From Thermodesulfobacteriota bacterium (GTDB lineage Bacteria; Desulfobacterota; GWC2-55-46), in NCBI GenBank assembly GCA_030583865.1, contig CP129479.1:570744-634743 (forward strand): DNA of 64,000 nt. The letters are read 5' to 3'. Below, one piece after another: positions 8,048 to 16,037 of this stretch. Under the pieces are notes generated by a model. That model had not been told where the DNA came from, did not search any database, and saw nothing but the letters and a program-made list of their open reading frames with translations. Each line of letters begins with the position of its first letter. The stretch's first letter is position 1. A program made the translations under genes and the position numbers.

Positions 8048-9334
8048 TCAGGGCGCGTCGGTGCCGGTTCGTAGCGCTTTCTGCCCGATGTCCTTCCTGT
8101 AGTGCGCGCCCTCCCAGCTTATCATCGAAACCGCCTCATAGGCCCTGGCGATGGCATCTCTTATGGTGCCACCGAGGGCCGTGACACCCAAAACTCTGCC
8201 GCCCGATGTGACGACCATTCCGTCCCTCAGGGCCGTGCCTGCGTGGAAGACCATCGTGTCCTTGATGAGCGCGGCTTCCTTGAGCCCCTTGATCTCGGTC
8301 CCTTTTATGTAGTCGCCGGGATAGCCCGCGGCGGCCATGACAACGCAGACCGCGGCCTCGTCCTTCCACCGGATGAGGACTTCATCGAGCCTCCCGTCGA
8401 CCGCGGCCATTAGCACGTCGATGAGGTCGGTCTCCATCCGCATGAGTATGGGCTGGGTCTCCGGGTCCCCGAACCTGCAGTTGAACTCCAGCACCTTCGG
8501 GCCTGCCTCGGTGAGCATGAGACCGGCATAGAGGACGCCCCTGTAGGGCCTCCCTTCGGCCTCCATCGCGCGCACTGTCGGCAGCATCACCGTGTCGGTA
8601 ATGTACTTTTCCATCTCCGGCGCAACTACAGGGGCAGGGGAGTACGCGCCCATGCCTCCGGTATTGGGGCCCGTGTCGTTGTCATAAACCGCCTTGTGGT
8701 CCTGGGCAGGGGCAAGGGGCACGACGGTCTTTCCGTCGGTTATGGCCAGGAAAGACGCCTCCTCGCCCTTCAGGAACTCTTCGATAATTATCTTTTTCCC
8801 CGCGCCCCCGAAAGCCTTCCGGGTCATTATGAGGTCTACGGCATCGATGGCCTCGTCCCTGGTCTGGCATATTATGACGCCCTTGCCGGCCGCGAGGCCG
8901 TCGGCTTTTACGACAAAAGGCGGCTCGTGCTCCTGGATAAAGGCCTTTGCCGGGCCTGGTTTCTCAAACGACTGGTAGAAGGCCGTGGGGATGCCGTAGC
9001 GGGTCATGATCTCCTTGCTGAAAGCCTTGCTCCCCTCTATTTCCGCGGCGGCCTTCGAGGGCCCGAAGACCTTGAGGCCCGCCTTCTCGAACTCGTCCAC
9101 TATGCCGAGCGTAAGCGGAAGCTCCGGGCCCACTACCGTAAGCGCGACCCCCTCTTTTAGCGCGAAGTCCCTCAAGCCGGGTATGTCGTCCGCGGATATG
9201 GGGACGTTCTCGCCGTGGAGCGCCGTGCCGGGGTTTCCCGGCGCGATGAATACCTTCTCGACCTTCGGGCTCTCCTTGAGCTTCCATGCGAGGGCGTGCT
9301 CCCTGCCGCCGCCGCCTACCACGAGTACCTTCAT
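8048..9334 (-). CDS. purD: phosphoribosylamine-glycine ligase (GAR synthetase)
   Basis: A 428-residue ATP-grasp enzyme for the second step of purine synthesis. The N-domain begins MKVLVVGGGGREHALAWKL. The ATP-grasp core holds PFVVKADGLAAGKGV (about 140-154), the metal-binding region VLEFNCRFGDPETQ (about 286-299) and the C-terminal domain GGRVLGVTALG. Length and motifs are normal. It follows purH by 28 bases and precedes purE, one transcription unit on the minus strand. Confidence 0.97.
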   Translation of the reverse strand: MKVLVVGGGGREHALAWKLKESPKVEKVFIAPGNPGTALHGENVPISADDIPGLRDFALKEGVALTVVGPELPLTLGIVDEFEKAGLKVFGPSKAAAEIEGSKAFSKEIMTRYGIPTAFYQSFEKPGPAKAFIQEHEPPFVVKADGLAAGKGVIICQTRDEAIDAVDLIMTRKAFGGAGKKIIIEEFLKGEEASFLAITDGKTVVPLAPAQDHKAVYDNDTGPNTGGMGAYSPAPVVAPEMEKYITDTVMLPTVRAMEAEGRPYRGVLYAGLMLTEAGPKVLEFNCRFGDPETQPILMRMETDLIDVLMAAVDGRLDEVLIRWKDEAAVCVVMAAAGYPGDYIKGTEIKGLKEAALIKDTMVFHAGTALRDGMVVTSGGRVLGVTALGGTIRDAIARAYEAVSMISWEGAHYRKDIGQKALRTGTDAP

Positions 9335-9362
9335 TTGCTGCCCTTCTCCGGTGAAATTTCCA

Positions 9363-10946
9363 TCAATGCCTGAAATGCCTTACTCCTGTAAAGACCATTG
9401 CGATGCCGTGCTCGTTCGCCGCCTTTATTACCTCTTCGTCGCGTATCGAGCCGCCGGGCTGGATTATGGCGGTCACGCCGTGTTCCGCCGCGAGGTCAAC
9501 GTTATCCCTGAACGGGAAGAAGGCGTCAGAGGCCATGACCGACCCCTTTACGGAGAGCTCGGCGTCCGCGGCTTTCTGCGAGGCTATGCGGGTCGAGTCT
9601 ATCCTGGACATCTGGCCCGCGCCGATGCCGATCGTCCGCGTGTCCCTTGCGAAGATGATGGCGTTGCTTTTCACGTGCTTGCAGACGTTCCAGGCGAAGA
9701 GGAGGTCCTCGAGCTCCTTTTCATTCGGCCCGCGCTCCGTTACGGTCTTGAGGTCGGAGGCGCTCTCGATATCGAGCCCCTGGAGGAGCACCCCGCCGGA
9801 AACCCTCTTTATGTCGAGGTCAGCAGGGCCGAAGGAGAGGACTTCCGGCTTGATGTCGCCCATCTCAAGCAGGCGGAGGTTCTTTTTCGACGAGAGTGCT
9901 TCGAGAGCCTCGGGCGCGAACTCCGGGGCTATCACTGCTTCGAGGAATATCTTCCCCAGCTCCTCTGCGACTTCCCTGGTCACTTTTCTGTTGAGGCCCA
10001 CGATTCCGCCGAAGGCCGAGGTCTTGTCGCACTCGTAGGCGAGCCTGTACGCGCCAAGGAGCCCGGCTTTCGATACTGCGGTGCCGCAGGGGTTATTGTG
10101 CTTTACAATCACCGCCGCCGGCTCGTGGAACTCGGCCGCGAGGTTGAGGGCCGCGTGGAGGTCGAGGATGTTATTGTAGGAAAGCTCCTTTCCCTGGAGC
10201 TGCTTCGCCCCGGCGAGCCCGGCCTGTCCCTTTACGCGCCTCCTGTAGAAGGCCGCTTTCTGGTGGGGGTTTTCGCCGTAGCGGAGGTCCTGCACCTTCT
10301 CGAACTGGACGGTGTAGGTGTCCGGGAACTCCTTCCTGGGCTCGGCCTCGGGGATGTCGGGCACGGTGCCGAGGTAATTCGAGATGGCCGCGTCGTAGCG
10401 GGCCGTGAGCTGAAATACCTTTTTCGCGAGCGCGAACCGCGTCATCTTCGAAAGGCAGTTCTTCTTCTCCTTCATCTCGGAGACTATGCCCGCGTAGTCC
10501 GAGGGGTCGACGACCACGGCTACGTCATCGTAGTTCTTTGCAGCGGCCCGTATCATGGTGGGCCCGCCTATGTCTATGTTCTCTATGGCGTCCTCGAGGG
10601 TCGCGCCCTTGGCGATGGTGTCCTCGAAAGCGTAGAGGTTCACGACAACCATGTCGATGGGGAGTATACCGTTCGTCTCCATCTCCTTCTGGTGCGCGGG
10701 GTTCGCCCGCATGCCGAGTATGCCGCCGTGTATCTTCGGGTGCAGGGTCTTGAGCCTGCCGTCGAGCATTTCCGGGAAACCCGTGTAGGACGAAATGGGG
10801 ATCACGGTCACCCCGGCATTTTTTATAAGCTCGGCCGTTCCGCCGGTCGAGATGATCTCCACCCCGGCTGCCGAGAGCTCCTTTGCGAACTCGACCACGC
10901 CGGTCTTGTCGGTTACGCTTATTATCGCTCGCCTTATCCTCTTCAT
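9363..10946 (-). CDS. purH: bifunctional AICAR formyltransferase / IMP cyclohydrolase
   Basis: A 527-residue enzyme for the last two steps of IMP synthesis. The N-terminal cyclohydrolase domain is a methylglyoxal-synthase fold (RRAIISVTDKTGVVEFAKEL, then STGGT and HPKIHGGIL). The transformylase domain carries the catalytic Lys-His in IVKHNNPCGTAV (about 282-293) and ends with GGSIRDEEVIKAANEHGIAM. First gene of the purine unit; ATG 10946 is preceded by AAGGAGG. A GC-rich hairpin (10982-10997) and a family 1 element (11011-11156) lie upstream. Confidence 0.97.
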   Translation of the reverse strand: MKRIRRAIISVTDKTGVVEFAKELSAAGVEIISTGGTAELIKNAGVTVIPISSYTGFPEMLDGRLKTLHPKIHGGILGMRANPAHQKEMETNGILPIDMVVVNLYAFEDTIAKGATLEDAIENIDIGGPTMIRAAAKNYDDVAVVVDPSDYAGIVSEMKEKKNCLSKMTRFALAKKVFQLTARYDAAISNYLGTVPDIPEAEPRKEFPDTYTVQFEKVQDLRYGENPHQKAAFYRRRVKGQAGLAGAKQLQGKELSYNNILDLHAALNLAAEFHEPAAVIVKHNNPCGTAVSKAGLLGAYRLAYECDKTSAFGGIVGLNRKVTREVAEELGKIFLEAVIAPEFAPEALEALSSKKNLRLLEMGDIKPEVLSFGPADLDIKRVSGGVLLQGLDIESASDLKTVTERGPNEKELEDLLFAWNVCKHVKSNAIIFARDTRTIGIGAGQMSRIDSTRIASQKAADAELSVKGSVMASDAFFPFRDNVDLAAEHGVTAIIQPGGSIRDEEVIKAANEHGIAMVFTGVRHFRH

Positions 10947-11010
10947 CTGTGTACCGCGGACCTCCTTATGTATTAAGAGCCGGGCCTCTGGCCCGGGTTC
11001 CAGGCATTTT

Positions 11011-11156
11011 AAGGCAACCTCTAAAAATTGATCTTTTCCCCGGACTCTTTGTCAGGCCGGGAATAAAAATGCTCACATATTGTCATATATGCTCCGCTTT
11101 TTATTCCCGGCCTTCCTTGATTTCGGGAAAAATCTCTAATTTTTAGAGGTTGCCTT
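11011..11156 (+). mobile_element. family 1 palindromic element, copy A
   Basis: The reference copy of the family. Ends are inverted (GGCAACCTCTAAAAATT at the left, its exact complement at the right). Three nested stems follow: the outer A/T-rich end stem, TTTTCCCCG with CGGGAAAAA, and GGCCGGGAATAAAAA with its complement. The apex holds the near-constant core TGCTCACATATTGTCATAT. The ends GGCAACC/GGTTGCC are flanked by a perfect 4-bp duplication TTAA (left 11009-11012, right 11155-11158). It sits between purH and the ASKHA gene. No coding capacity. Confidence 0.9.
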
Positions 11157-11179
11157 AACAGCTATGGTCGCGGGATCCT

Positions 11180-12514
11180 TCAGAACCCCATGTTACTTAT
11201 GAACTCCCGCTCGAACCGGGGGCTTCCGGAAAGCGGCACGTATCTGGCAGTTTCAGCCAGATCCTCGGCCTCTTTTTTCTTTTCGTCAGAGAGGGCCAGG
11301 GCCGCCCCCTCGAGCGCGGCGTCTCCGACGAATCTCACGTCCTGCCACTTGCTGTCCAGCAGGCCTATGCCCCGGAGGGCCGCCGGGCTCAGGTGGGCGC
11401 CGAACGCGCCCGCGACGTACACCCGCTCGACCTCTTCGGGCTTTACTCCGGCTTTTTCAAGCAGTACGGCCATACCTGCCCTGGTCGCGGATTTTGCGGT
11501 CTGGAGCGCCCTCACGTCCGCCTGGTTTATCCGGACCTCTCCTTTGGCGTCCCTGTAGAGGACAAAGGAGTTCCCGTCCTTTCCGGGTTTTATCCTGGAT
11601 GCGAGGTTTGTCTTTACCTCGTCACTGTCCAGAATCCTCCCGGACCTGTCTATAGCCCCCGCATTTATGAGCTGGTGTATTGACTCAACCAGCCCCGAGC
11701 CGCATATGCCTCGGGCGGCAGCATTTCCTATGACATCGAGGCGTAGCGCGTCACCATCTATCCGGAGGCCCTCGATCGCACCAGGGCCGGCAATCATGCC
11801 CTGCTCGACTTCTCCGCCCTCGAATGCCGGGCCAGCGGCAGCGGAAGTGGCGAGGACGGTCCCGTTTACGCCAAGGAGTATCTCGCTATTCGTGCCCACG
11901 TCTATGACGAGCGCGGGCCTTTCAGCCTTTTTAAGCCCCAAGGCAAGCGCGACCGCAACCGCGTCGCCGCCGACAAAGCCCCCGATGAGGGGAAAAATGT
12001 AAACCTTTGCGTCGCAATCGAGCCCAGCCTCTGAGGCCGGGAGGCGCTTCGAATCCATGAAGACCGGCCTGTACGGGACTTTCGAGAGCGGCTCCGGCGA
12101 GATGCCGAGAAAGAGGTGCTCCATTACGGTATTACCGGCTATGGAGACCTCCTGCACGAGGTGCTTTCTCTCCCCCGCAAGCTTTTCGATCAGGCCGTTA
12201 CATGCATTCCTGGCCGCCGCCGATATATCCCTGAGAGGACCCGGGCCTGCCAGGGCCGCATCCAGCCTCGATATCACGTCCCGCCCCCATGCGGCCTGCG
12301 GGTTGGGGAGCGACGAGGAAGCCTCGATGGAATTCGACCCGAGGTCAACGAGCGCGCCCGCGATCGTGGTAGTCCCGAGGTCTATGGCTATGCCTAAACC
12401 CGTTTTATCTGCTTTTTTGCTCAATTGGCGGGAGGGCCTGTCGTCTCCATAAAAGATTAAGGCTGGCCCGAGGGCCAGCCTTAATCTTTTATCCTTTTTC
12501 AAGGCGTAAGGCAA
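11180..12514 (-). CDS. ASKHA-domain reductive activator (RamA-like), without ferredoxin domain
   Basis: Related to RamA and other ATP-dependent activators that reduce the cobalt of corrinoid methyltransferases. The actin-like ATPase fold is clear: GIAIDLGTTTIAGALVDL (about 41-58), SIAGNTVMEHL, VIDVGTNSEILLG (about 204), GNAAARGICGSGL and VYVAGAFGAHL. Usual family members are about 600 residues with an N-terminal [2Fe-2S] ferredoxin domain; here none is present. The annotated start (TTG 12514) lies in a family 1 element and the first 22 codons cross a perfect palindrome (12450-12491), so the true start is doubtful; TTG 12424 (LSKKADKTG) is an alternative. No corrinoid protein nearby. Confidence 0.8.
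   Translation of the reverse strand: MPYALKKDKRLRLALGPALIFYGDDRPSRQLSKKADKTGLGIAIDLGTTTIAGALVDLGSNSIEASSSLPNPQAAWGRDVISRLDAALAGPGPLRDISAAARNACNGLIEKLAGERKHLVQEVSIAGNTVMEHLFLGISPEPLSKVPYRPVFMDSKRLPASEAGLDCDAKVYIFPLIGGFVGGDAVAVALALGLKKAERPALVIDVGTNSEILLGVNGTVLATSAAAGPAFEGGEVEQGMIAGPGAIEGLRIDGDALRLDVIGNAAARGICGSGLVESIHQLINAGAIDRSGRILDSDEVKTNLASRIKPGKDGNSFVLYRDAKGEVRINQADVRALQTAKSATRAGMAVLLEKAGVKPEEVERVYVAGAFGAHLSPAALRGIGLLDSKWQDVRFVGDAALEGAALALSDEKKKEAEDLAETARYVPLSGSPRFEREFISNMGF
12450..12491. repeat. perfect 20-bp palindrome at the start of the ASKHA gene
   Basis: TAAAAGATTAAGGCTGGCCC, a 2-base loop, and its exact complement. It has the form of a bidirectional terminator and lies in the first codons of the open frame on the minus strand, which argues that the real gene start is downstream of it. 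Confidence 0.75.
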
Positions 12515-12653
12515 CCTCTAAAAATTGATCTTTTCCCCGGATTCTGTGTCAGGCCGGGAATAAAAATGCTCACATATTATCATATATGCTCCGCTTTTTA
12601 TTCCCGGCCTTCCTTGACTGCGGGAAAAATCTCTAATTTTTAGAGGTTGCCTT
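12508..12653 (+). mobile_element. family 1 palindromic element, copy B
   Basis: Full-length copy with the same core orientation as copy A. The flanks GTAA and TTGA do not match, so any target duplication has decayed. It directly precedes the ASKHA reading frame, whose annotated TTG start lies in its left end. Confidence 0.88.
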
Positions 12654-12714
12654 GAATCAAGGTTTTCACAAAGTGTGCGGGCGACTTGGTAGGCTGCGGA
12701 AACACGAATTCGCT

Positions 12715-12845
12715 CAGGCTGCTCAAAAAGCTCCAGATGCGAGGCCCCCATTGGAATAGGGGGGCGATGAATGTGGCGTATTTTTGTATACGCCGGAGTG
12801 TCCAGCGACGTAGCCTTCGAAGCAGATGGACTTTTGAGCAGCCTG
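12715..12845. repeat. family 2 palindromic repeat (GCTGCTCAAAAAG ends)
   Basis: Left end CAGGCTGCTCAAAAAGCTCC, right end complementary (GACTTTTGAGCAGCCTG), with an inner hairpin around GGCGTATTTTTGTATACGCC. It starts right after the mlaD stop codon on the minus strand and may act as its terminator. No clear target duplication. Confidence 0.8.
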
Positions 12846-12846
12846 C

Positions 12847-14385
12847 CTAGAACGACACGGGCGGCGCGCTTGAGAGGAGGAACTTCAGGTCCTCGTCCCT
12901 GAACTGGAAGCCTAGGCCCACGTACGCGGACCTGAGGCCGACGTTGTTCGTAAAGTCGTCGTATCCGGCGGTGAGGAAGAAGAACTTGTTCAAGTAGAGC
13001 GTGCTTCCGGCCTTCAGGTGCGCCCCGCCGTCGCGGCTGAAGTCGAACGCCTCGAGGGTGATCTTCAGCCTGTCCCGGAACATGTAGTAGTCCAGGCCAG
13101 CGCCCCCGGTAGACTCGATTATGCCGCCCCTTACGACGAAGTTGTCGAACCTCTTGGCTATCTGGGCCGATATCTTTATCTGGTCCGTGGTCTTTGTCTC
13201 GGTTATTGTGGACGGGACGCCGTCGGTTACGACCACCCGCGTCTCCTCGGTGATCTTGCCCCTCGGGTCGTCGACCACTTCGAGGAGGTAGTACTTGTCG
13301 GCCTTGGGCTGTATGCGGAGCGTGAAGTAGCTCTTGGTGTCGCGCGCGTCGAAGAGGTATTCGCCCCTGAACCCGATGAAGGTCTGGAAGCTTTCGGCCC
13401 GCTCTATGTAGCTGTTTATGCCGGAGACGGTCTTGTTTATGTTCTCGTGGAGAGTTTTGTCGTTCACGAGCTGCCCGAGCGTGCCCTGGCCCTGGTCTAT
13501 CTTCTGCGTTATGCTCTTTACCGAGCTCATGGTGGTGCTTATGTCCGGGCCGAGCTCCCCTGCGACCTTGTTGAGCGTGTCCATGGCCTGCTGGAGGCTC
13601 AGGGACGCGGCCTTGAGGTTTTCGACCCCTTCCTTCAGGTTCCCGCGGTTCTCGGATATCATGCCGTCAAGGTTCTCGGAGGTCGCAAGGAGCGACTCGC
13701 TCAGGCTCTTTATGGCGGTCCTTAGCTCGGTCGTGACCTGTGGGCCTTCGCTGTTCAGGAAGGCCGTGAAGGAATCGAGGTTCCGCATGATGTTCTCGAA
13801 CTGGTCGTCGTTCTTGGCGACTATCCTGTTCAGGCGGAATGTGAGGTCCTCGATGTTCTTCACGATGTTGCTCAAGGTCTGCTCGCCCGCTTCGCCTCCG
13901 AGGACGTTGCTCAGCGACTCAGTTATCTTCTTGATGTCGAGTGAGACGTCGCTCAGGATGGTTATGAGCCTGTCAATGTCCGCGTAGGCCCTGGTCCGGG
14001 TTATGTATTCGCCCTCCTTCAATGGGGGCGCGCCTGGCTGGCCGGGCAGGAGCTCCAGGTACTTTTCGCCGAGGAGGCCCTTGGTGGTGAGGACGGCGGT
14101 AAAGTCCTTGCCGATATTGATGTCCGGCCGTATCTGCAGCTCGAGAAGGGCCTTGTGGTCCACGAGGGAAATCTTTTTGACCCTCCCCACCTCGACGCCC
14201 GCCACGCGCACCGCCGCATTGGGGTCGAGCCCGGCGGCGGAATCGAACTCGACGAAAAGGGTGTAGCCTTCGGCGCGGCCCAGCTGTATGCCCCCGAGCC
14301 TCAACGACATGTAGGCGAGGAGTATCACCCCGAGGAGGACGAAGAGCCCTACCTTGGCTTCAGAACTGAGTTTTGGAAGCTCCAT
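12847..14385 (-). CDS. mlaD: MlaD-type MCE-domain protein with beta-rich C-terminus
   Basis: The substrate-binding component of the Mla phospholipid transporter. A transmembrane anchor (about 13-32) is followed by an MCE domain (about 38-118, EFDSAAGLDPNAAVRVAGVEVGRV in part, GLLGEKYLELLPG). A long coiled-coil region (130-335) then leads to a segment of about 170 residues with alternating polar and aromatic strands ending SAYVGLGFQFRDEDLK...PPVSF. Typical MlaD proteins are only 150-180 residues; this C-terminal part looks like an outer-membrane beta barrel. Last gene of alr-mlaE-mlaF-mlaD. Confidence 0.9.
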   Translation of the reverse strand: MELPKLSSEAKVGLFVLLGVILLAYMSLRLGGIQLGRAEGYTLFVEFDSAAGLDPNAAVRVAGVEVGRVKKISLVDHKALLELQIRPDINIGKDFTAVLTTKGLLGEKYLELLPGQPGAPPLKEGEYITRTRAYADIDRLITILSDVSLDIKKITESLSNVLGGEAGEQTLSNIVKNIEDLTFRLNRIVAKNDDQFENIMRNLDSFTAFLNSEGPQVTTELRTAIKSLSESLLATSENLDGMISENRGNLKEGVENLKAASLSLQQAMDTLNKVAGELGPDISTTMSSVKSITQKIDQGQGTLGQLVNDKTLHENINKTVSGINSYIERAESFQTFIGFRGEYLFDARDTKSYFTLRIQPKADKYYLLEVVDDPRGKITEETRVVVTDGVPSTITETKTTDQIKISAQIAKRFDNFVVRGGIIESTGGAGLDYYMFRDRLKITLEAFDFSRDGGAHLKAGSTLYLNKFFFLTAGYDDFTNNVGLRSAYVGLGFQFRDEDLKFLLSSAPPVSF

Positions 14386-14488
14386 TTTCCTTCTAATCTC
14401 CGGGTCCGGTCCAGCCGACTGATTTAAACCGAAAAACGCTCAAGCCGGTATGACTTTTGTCCTTTTACGCAGGGCGAGCCGCCCCGGC

Positions 14489-15250
14489 TCAGTACACCTT
14501 TATCGGCCCCTCGGCCCTGCCCTCGAGAAACTGCCTGACGACGGGGTTTGGGTTCTTCTTCATCTCCTCGACCGAGCCCTGCTCGATTATCTTCCCCTCG
14601 TGGAGCATGGCGATCTTGTCGGCGATCTTGTAGGTGAACGGGATGTCGTGGGTTATGAGGACGTATGTCGTCTTGAGCTCCCGCTGGGTGTCGAGTACAA
14701 GGTCGGCGATGGAATCGCTCATTATGGGGTCGAGGCCGGTCGTCGGCTCGTCAAAGAGGACTATCTCCGGGTCCATCACTATGGCCCTCGCGAGCCCCAC
14801 CCGCTTTTTCATTCCCCCGGAGAGCTCGGCTGTCGTCATCTTCTCGACCCCCACGAGGCCCACCCTCCGGAGCTTCTCCCCCACGACCTTCATTATGTCC
14901 TCATCGCTCAAGTCCGTGTGTTCCTTGAGCGGAAATCCCACATTTCCGCCCACGGACATGGAGTCGAATAGCGCGGCCCCCTGGAAGAGCATCCCGAAGC
15001 GCTTCCTCACCTCGTTGAACTCGCGCTCCCGCATGGCGGTTATCTCCTGGCCCTCGAGGAATATCTGCCCCTCGTCAGGCCGGAGGAGGCCTATGATGTG
15101 CTTCAAGAGGACGCTCTTGCCCTCTCCGCTCCGCCCGATGATGACGGTTATCTTGCCCTTCTCCACGTCGAGGTCCACGCCGTCGAGGACCTTCTTCGGG
15201 CCGAAGGACTTTTTAAGCCCGAATATCTTTATCAGGGCGGCCGGAGACAT
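14489..15250 (-). CDS. mlaF: Mla ABC transporter ATP-binding protein MlaF
   Basis: A 253-residue ABC ATPase that powers retrograde or anterograde phospholipid movement between the membranes. Walker A is GRSGEGKSVLL (about 39-49), the signature motif LSGGMKKR (about 143-150), Walker B VLFDEPTTGLDP (about 164-175) and the switch His follows in YVLITHD. The MKKR signature variant is normal for the MlaF branch. It starts 6 bases after the mlaE stop and is 103 bases upstream of mlaD. Confidence 0.95.
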   Translation of the reverse strand: MSPAALIKIFGLKKSFGPKKVLDGVDLDVEKGKITVIIGRSGEGKSVLLKHIIGLLRPDEGQIFLEGQEITAMREREFNEVRKRFGMLFQGAALFDSMSVGGNVGFPLKEHTDLSDEDIMKVVGEKLRRVGLVGVEKMTTAELSGGMKKRVGLARAIVMDPEIVLFDEPTTGLDPIMSDSIADLVLDTQRELKTTYVLITHDIPFTYKIADKIAMLHEGKIIEQGSVEEMKKNPNPVVRQFLEGRAEGPIKVY

Positions 15251-15256
15251 TGGGCC

Positions 15257-16030
15257 TCAGATCATGAAAGACGACATTATGTAGTCGGATACGAGTATCA
15301 TCACGCTCGCAGTTACGACCGAAAGGGTCGCGGCCCTGCCCACGCCCTCGGCCCCGCCCGTCGTGTAGAAGCCGTTGAAGCAGGCCACCATCGTGGTTAT
15401 GAGGCCGAACACGGTAGATTTGTAAAGCCCGGTCATGATGTCGCTCACCTGTACGAAGTCTATGGTGCGGCCCACGTAGACCCCGGGGTTTATGCCGAGG
15501 AGCTGTACGCCTATGACGTAGCCGCCGACCACGCCCACGAAGTCGGTGACTATCGTAAGGAGCGGGAACATCAGGACGCCCGCGATTATCCGGGGGACGA
15601 CGAGGTATTTGACGGGGTTCACCGCCATGGTGACGAGGGCGTCTATCTGCTCGGTGACCCGCATGGTGCCGAGCTCGGTGGCCATCGCGCTCCCGGCGCG
15701 TCCGGTGACCATGAGGCCGGTGAGGACAGGGCCGAGCTCCCGCGCCATGCTGAGGGCGACCGTCGGCCCCACGAGGCTTTCCGCGCCGAACCTCTTCAAG
15801 GCGTTATACCCCTGGAGCGCGAGCACCATGCCGGTGAACGAGCCCGTAAGGACGACCACGAAAAGGCTCTGCACGCCCACGAACTCCATCTGCTTGAAGA
15901 TGTTCCGGAACTTCACGGGGGGCGTGAAGACGAGGACAAGGGCGCGCATGAGCATGATCGCCATGAGCCCAGCGGCCTCGACGAAGCGCTGCGCGCTACG
16001 CCCTATGCTTTCGAGGTATGCCCTTATCAT
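15257..16030 (-). CDS. mlaE: Mla ABC transporter permease MlaE
   Basis: A 257-residue permease with the MlaE (DUF140) fold: an amphipathic N-terminal interface helix followed by five membrane helices. Conserved segments are GSFTGMVLALQGY (about 82-94), MARELGPVLTGLMVTGRAGSA (about 115-135) and MRVTEQIDALVTMAVNPVKY (about 143-162), the last being the coupling region that contacts MlaF. Translated just after alr (7-base gap) and just before mlaF. Confidence 0.95.
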   Translation of the reverse strand: MIRAYLESIGRSAQRFVEAAGLMAIMLMRALVLVFTPPVKFRNIFKQMEFVGVQSLFVVVLTGSFTGMVLALQGYNALKRFGAESLVGPTVALSMARELGPVLTGLMVTGRAGSAMATELGTMRVTEQIDALVTMAVNPVKYLVVPRIIAGVLMFPLLTIVTDFVGVVGGYVIGVQLLGINPGVYVGRTIDFVQVSDIMTGLYKSTVFGLITTMVACFNGFYTTGGAEGVGRAATLSVVTASVMILVSDYIMSSFMI

Positions 16031-16037
16031 AGCCCTC

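Noticed and set aside
9006-10976. 656-codon open frame on the plus strand opposite purH and purD
   Set aside because: It is the shadow of the two minus-strand genes in high-GC codons; the translation is rich in Arg, Gly and Tyr without any domain, and no ribosome binding site precedes it.
10982-10997. Attenuator or riboswitch before purH (GGGCC hairpin)
   Set aside because: Only a short GC hairpin with a poor T run; no purine-riboswitch core and no alternative structure could be seen.
12518-12751. Short frames ending SGEKINF or ESGEKISNF at several places
   Set aside because: They are translations of family 1 elements (the same text appears at each copy) and have no independent coding evidence.
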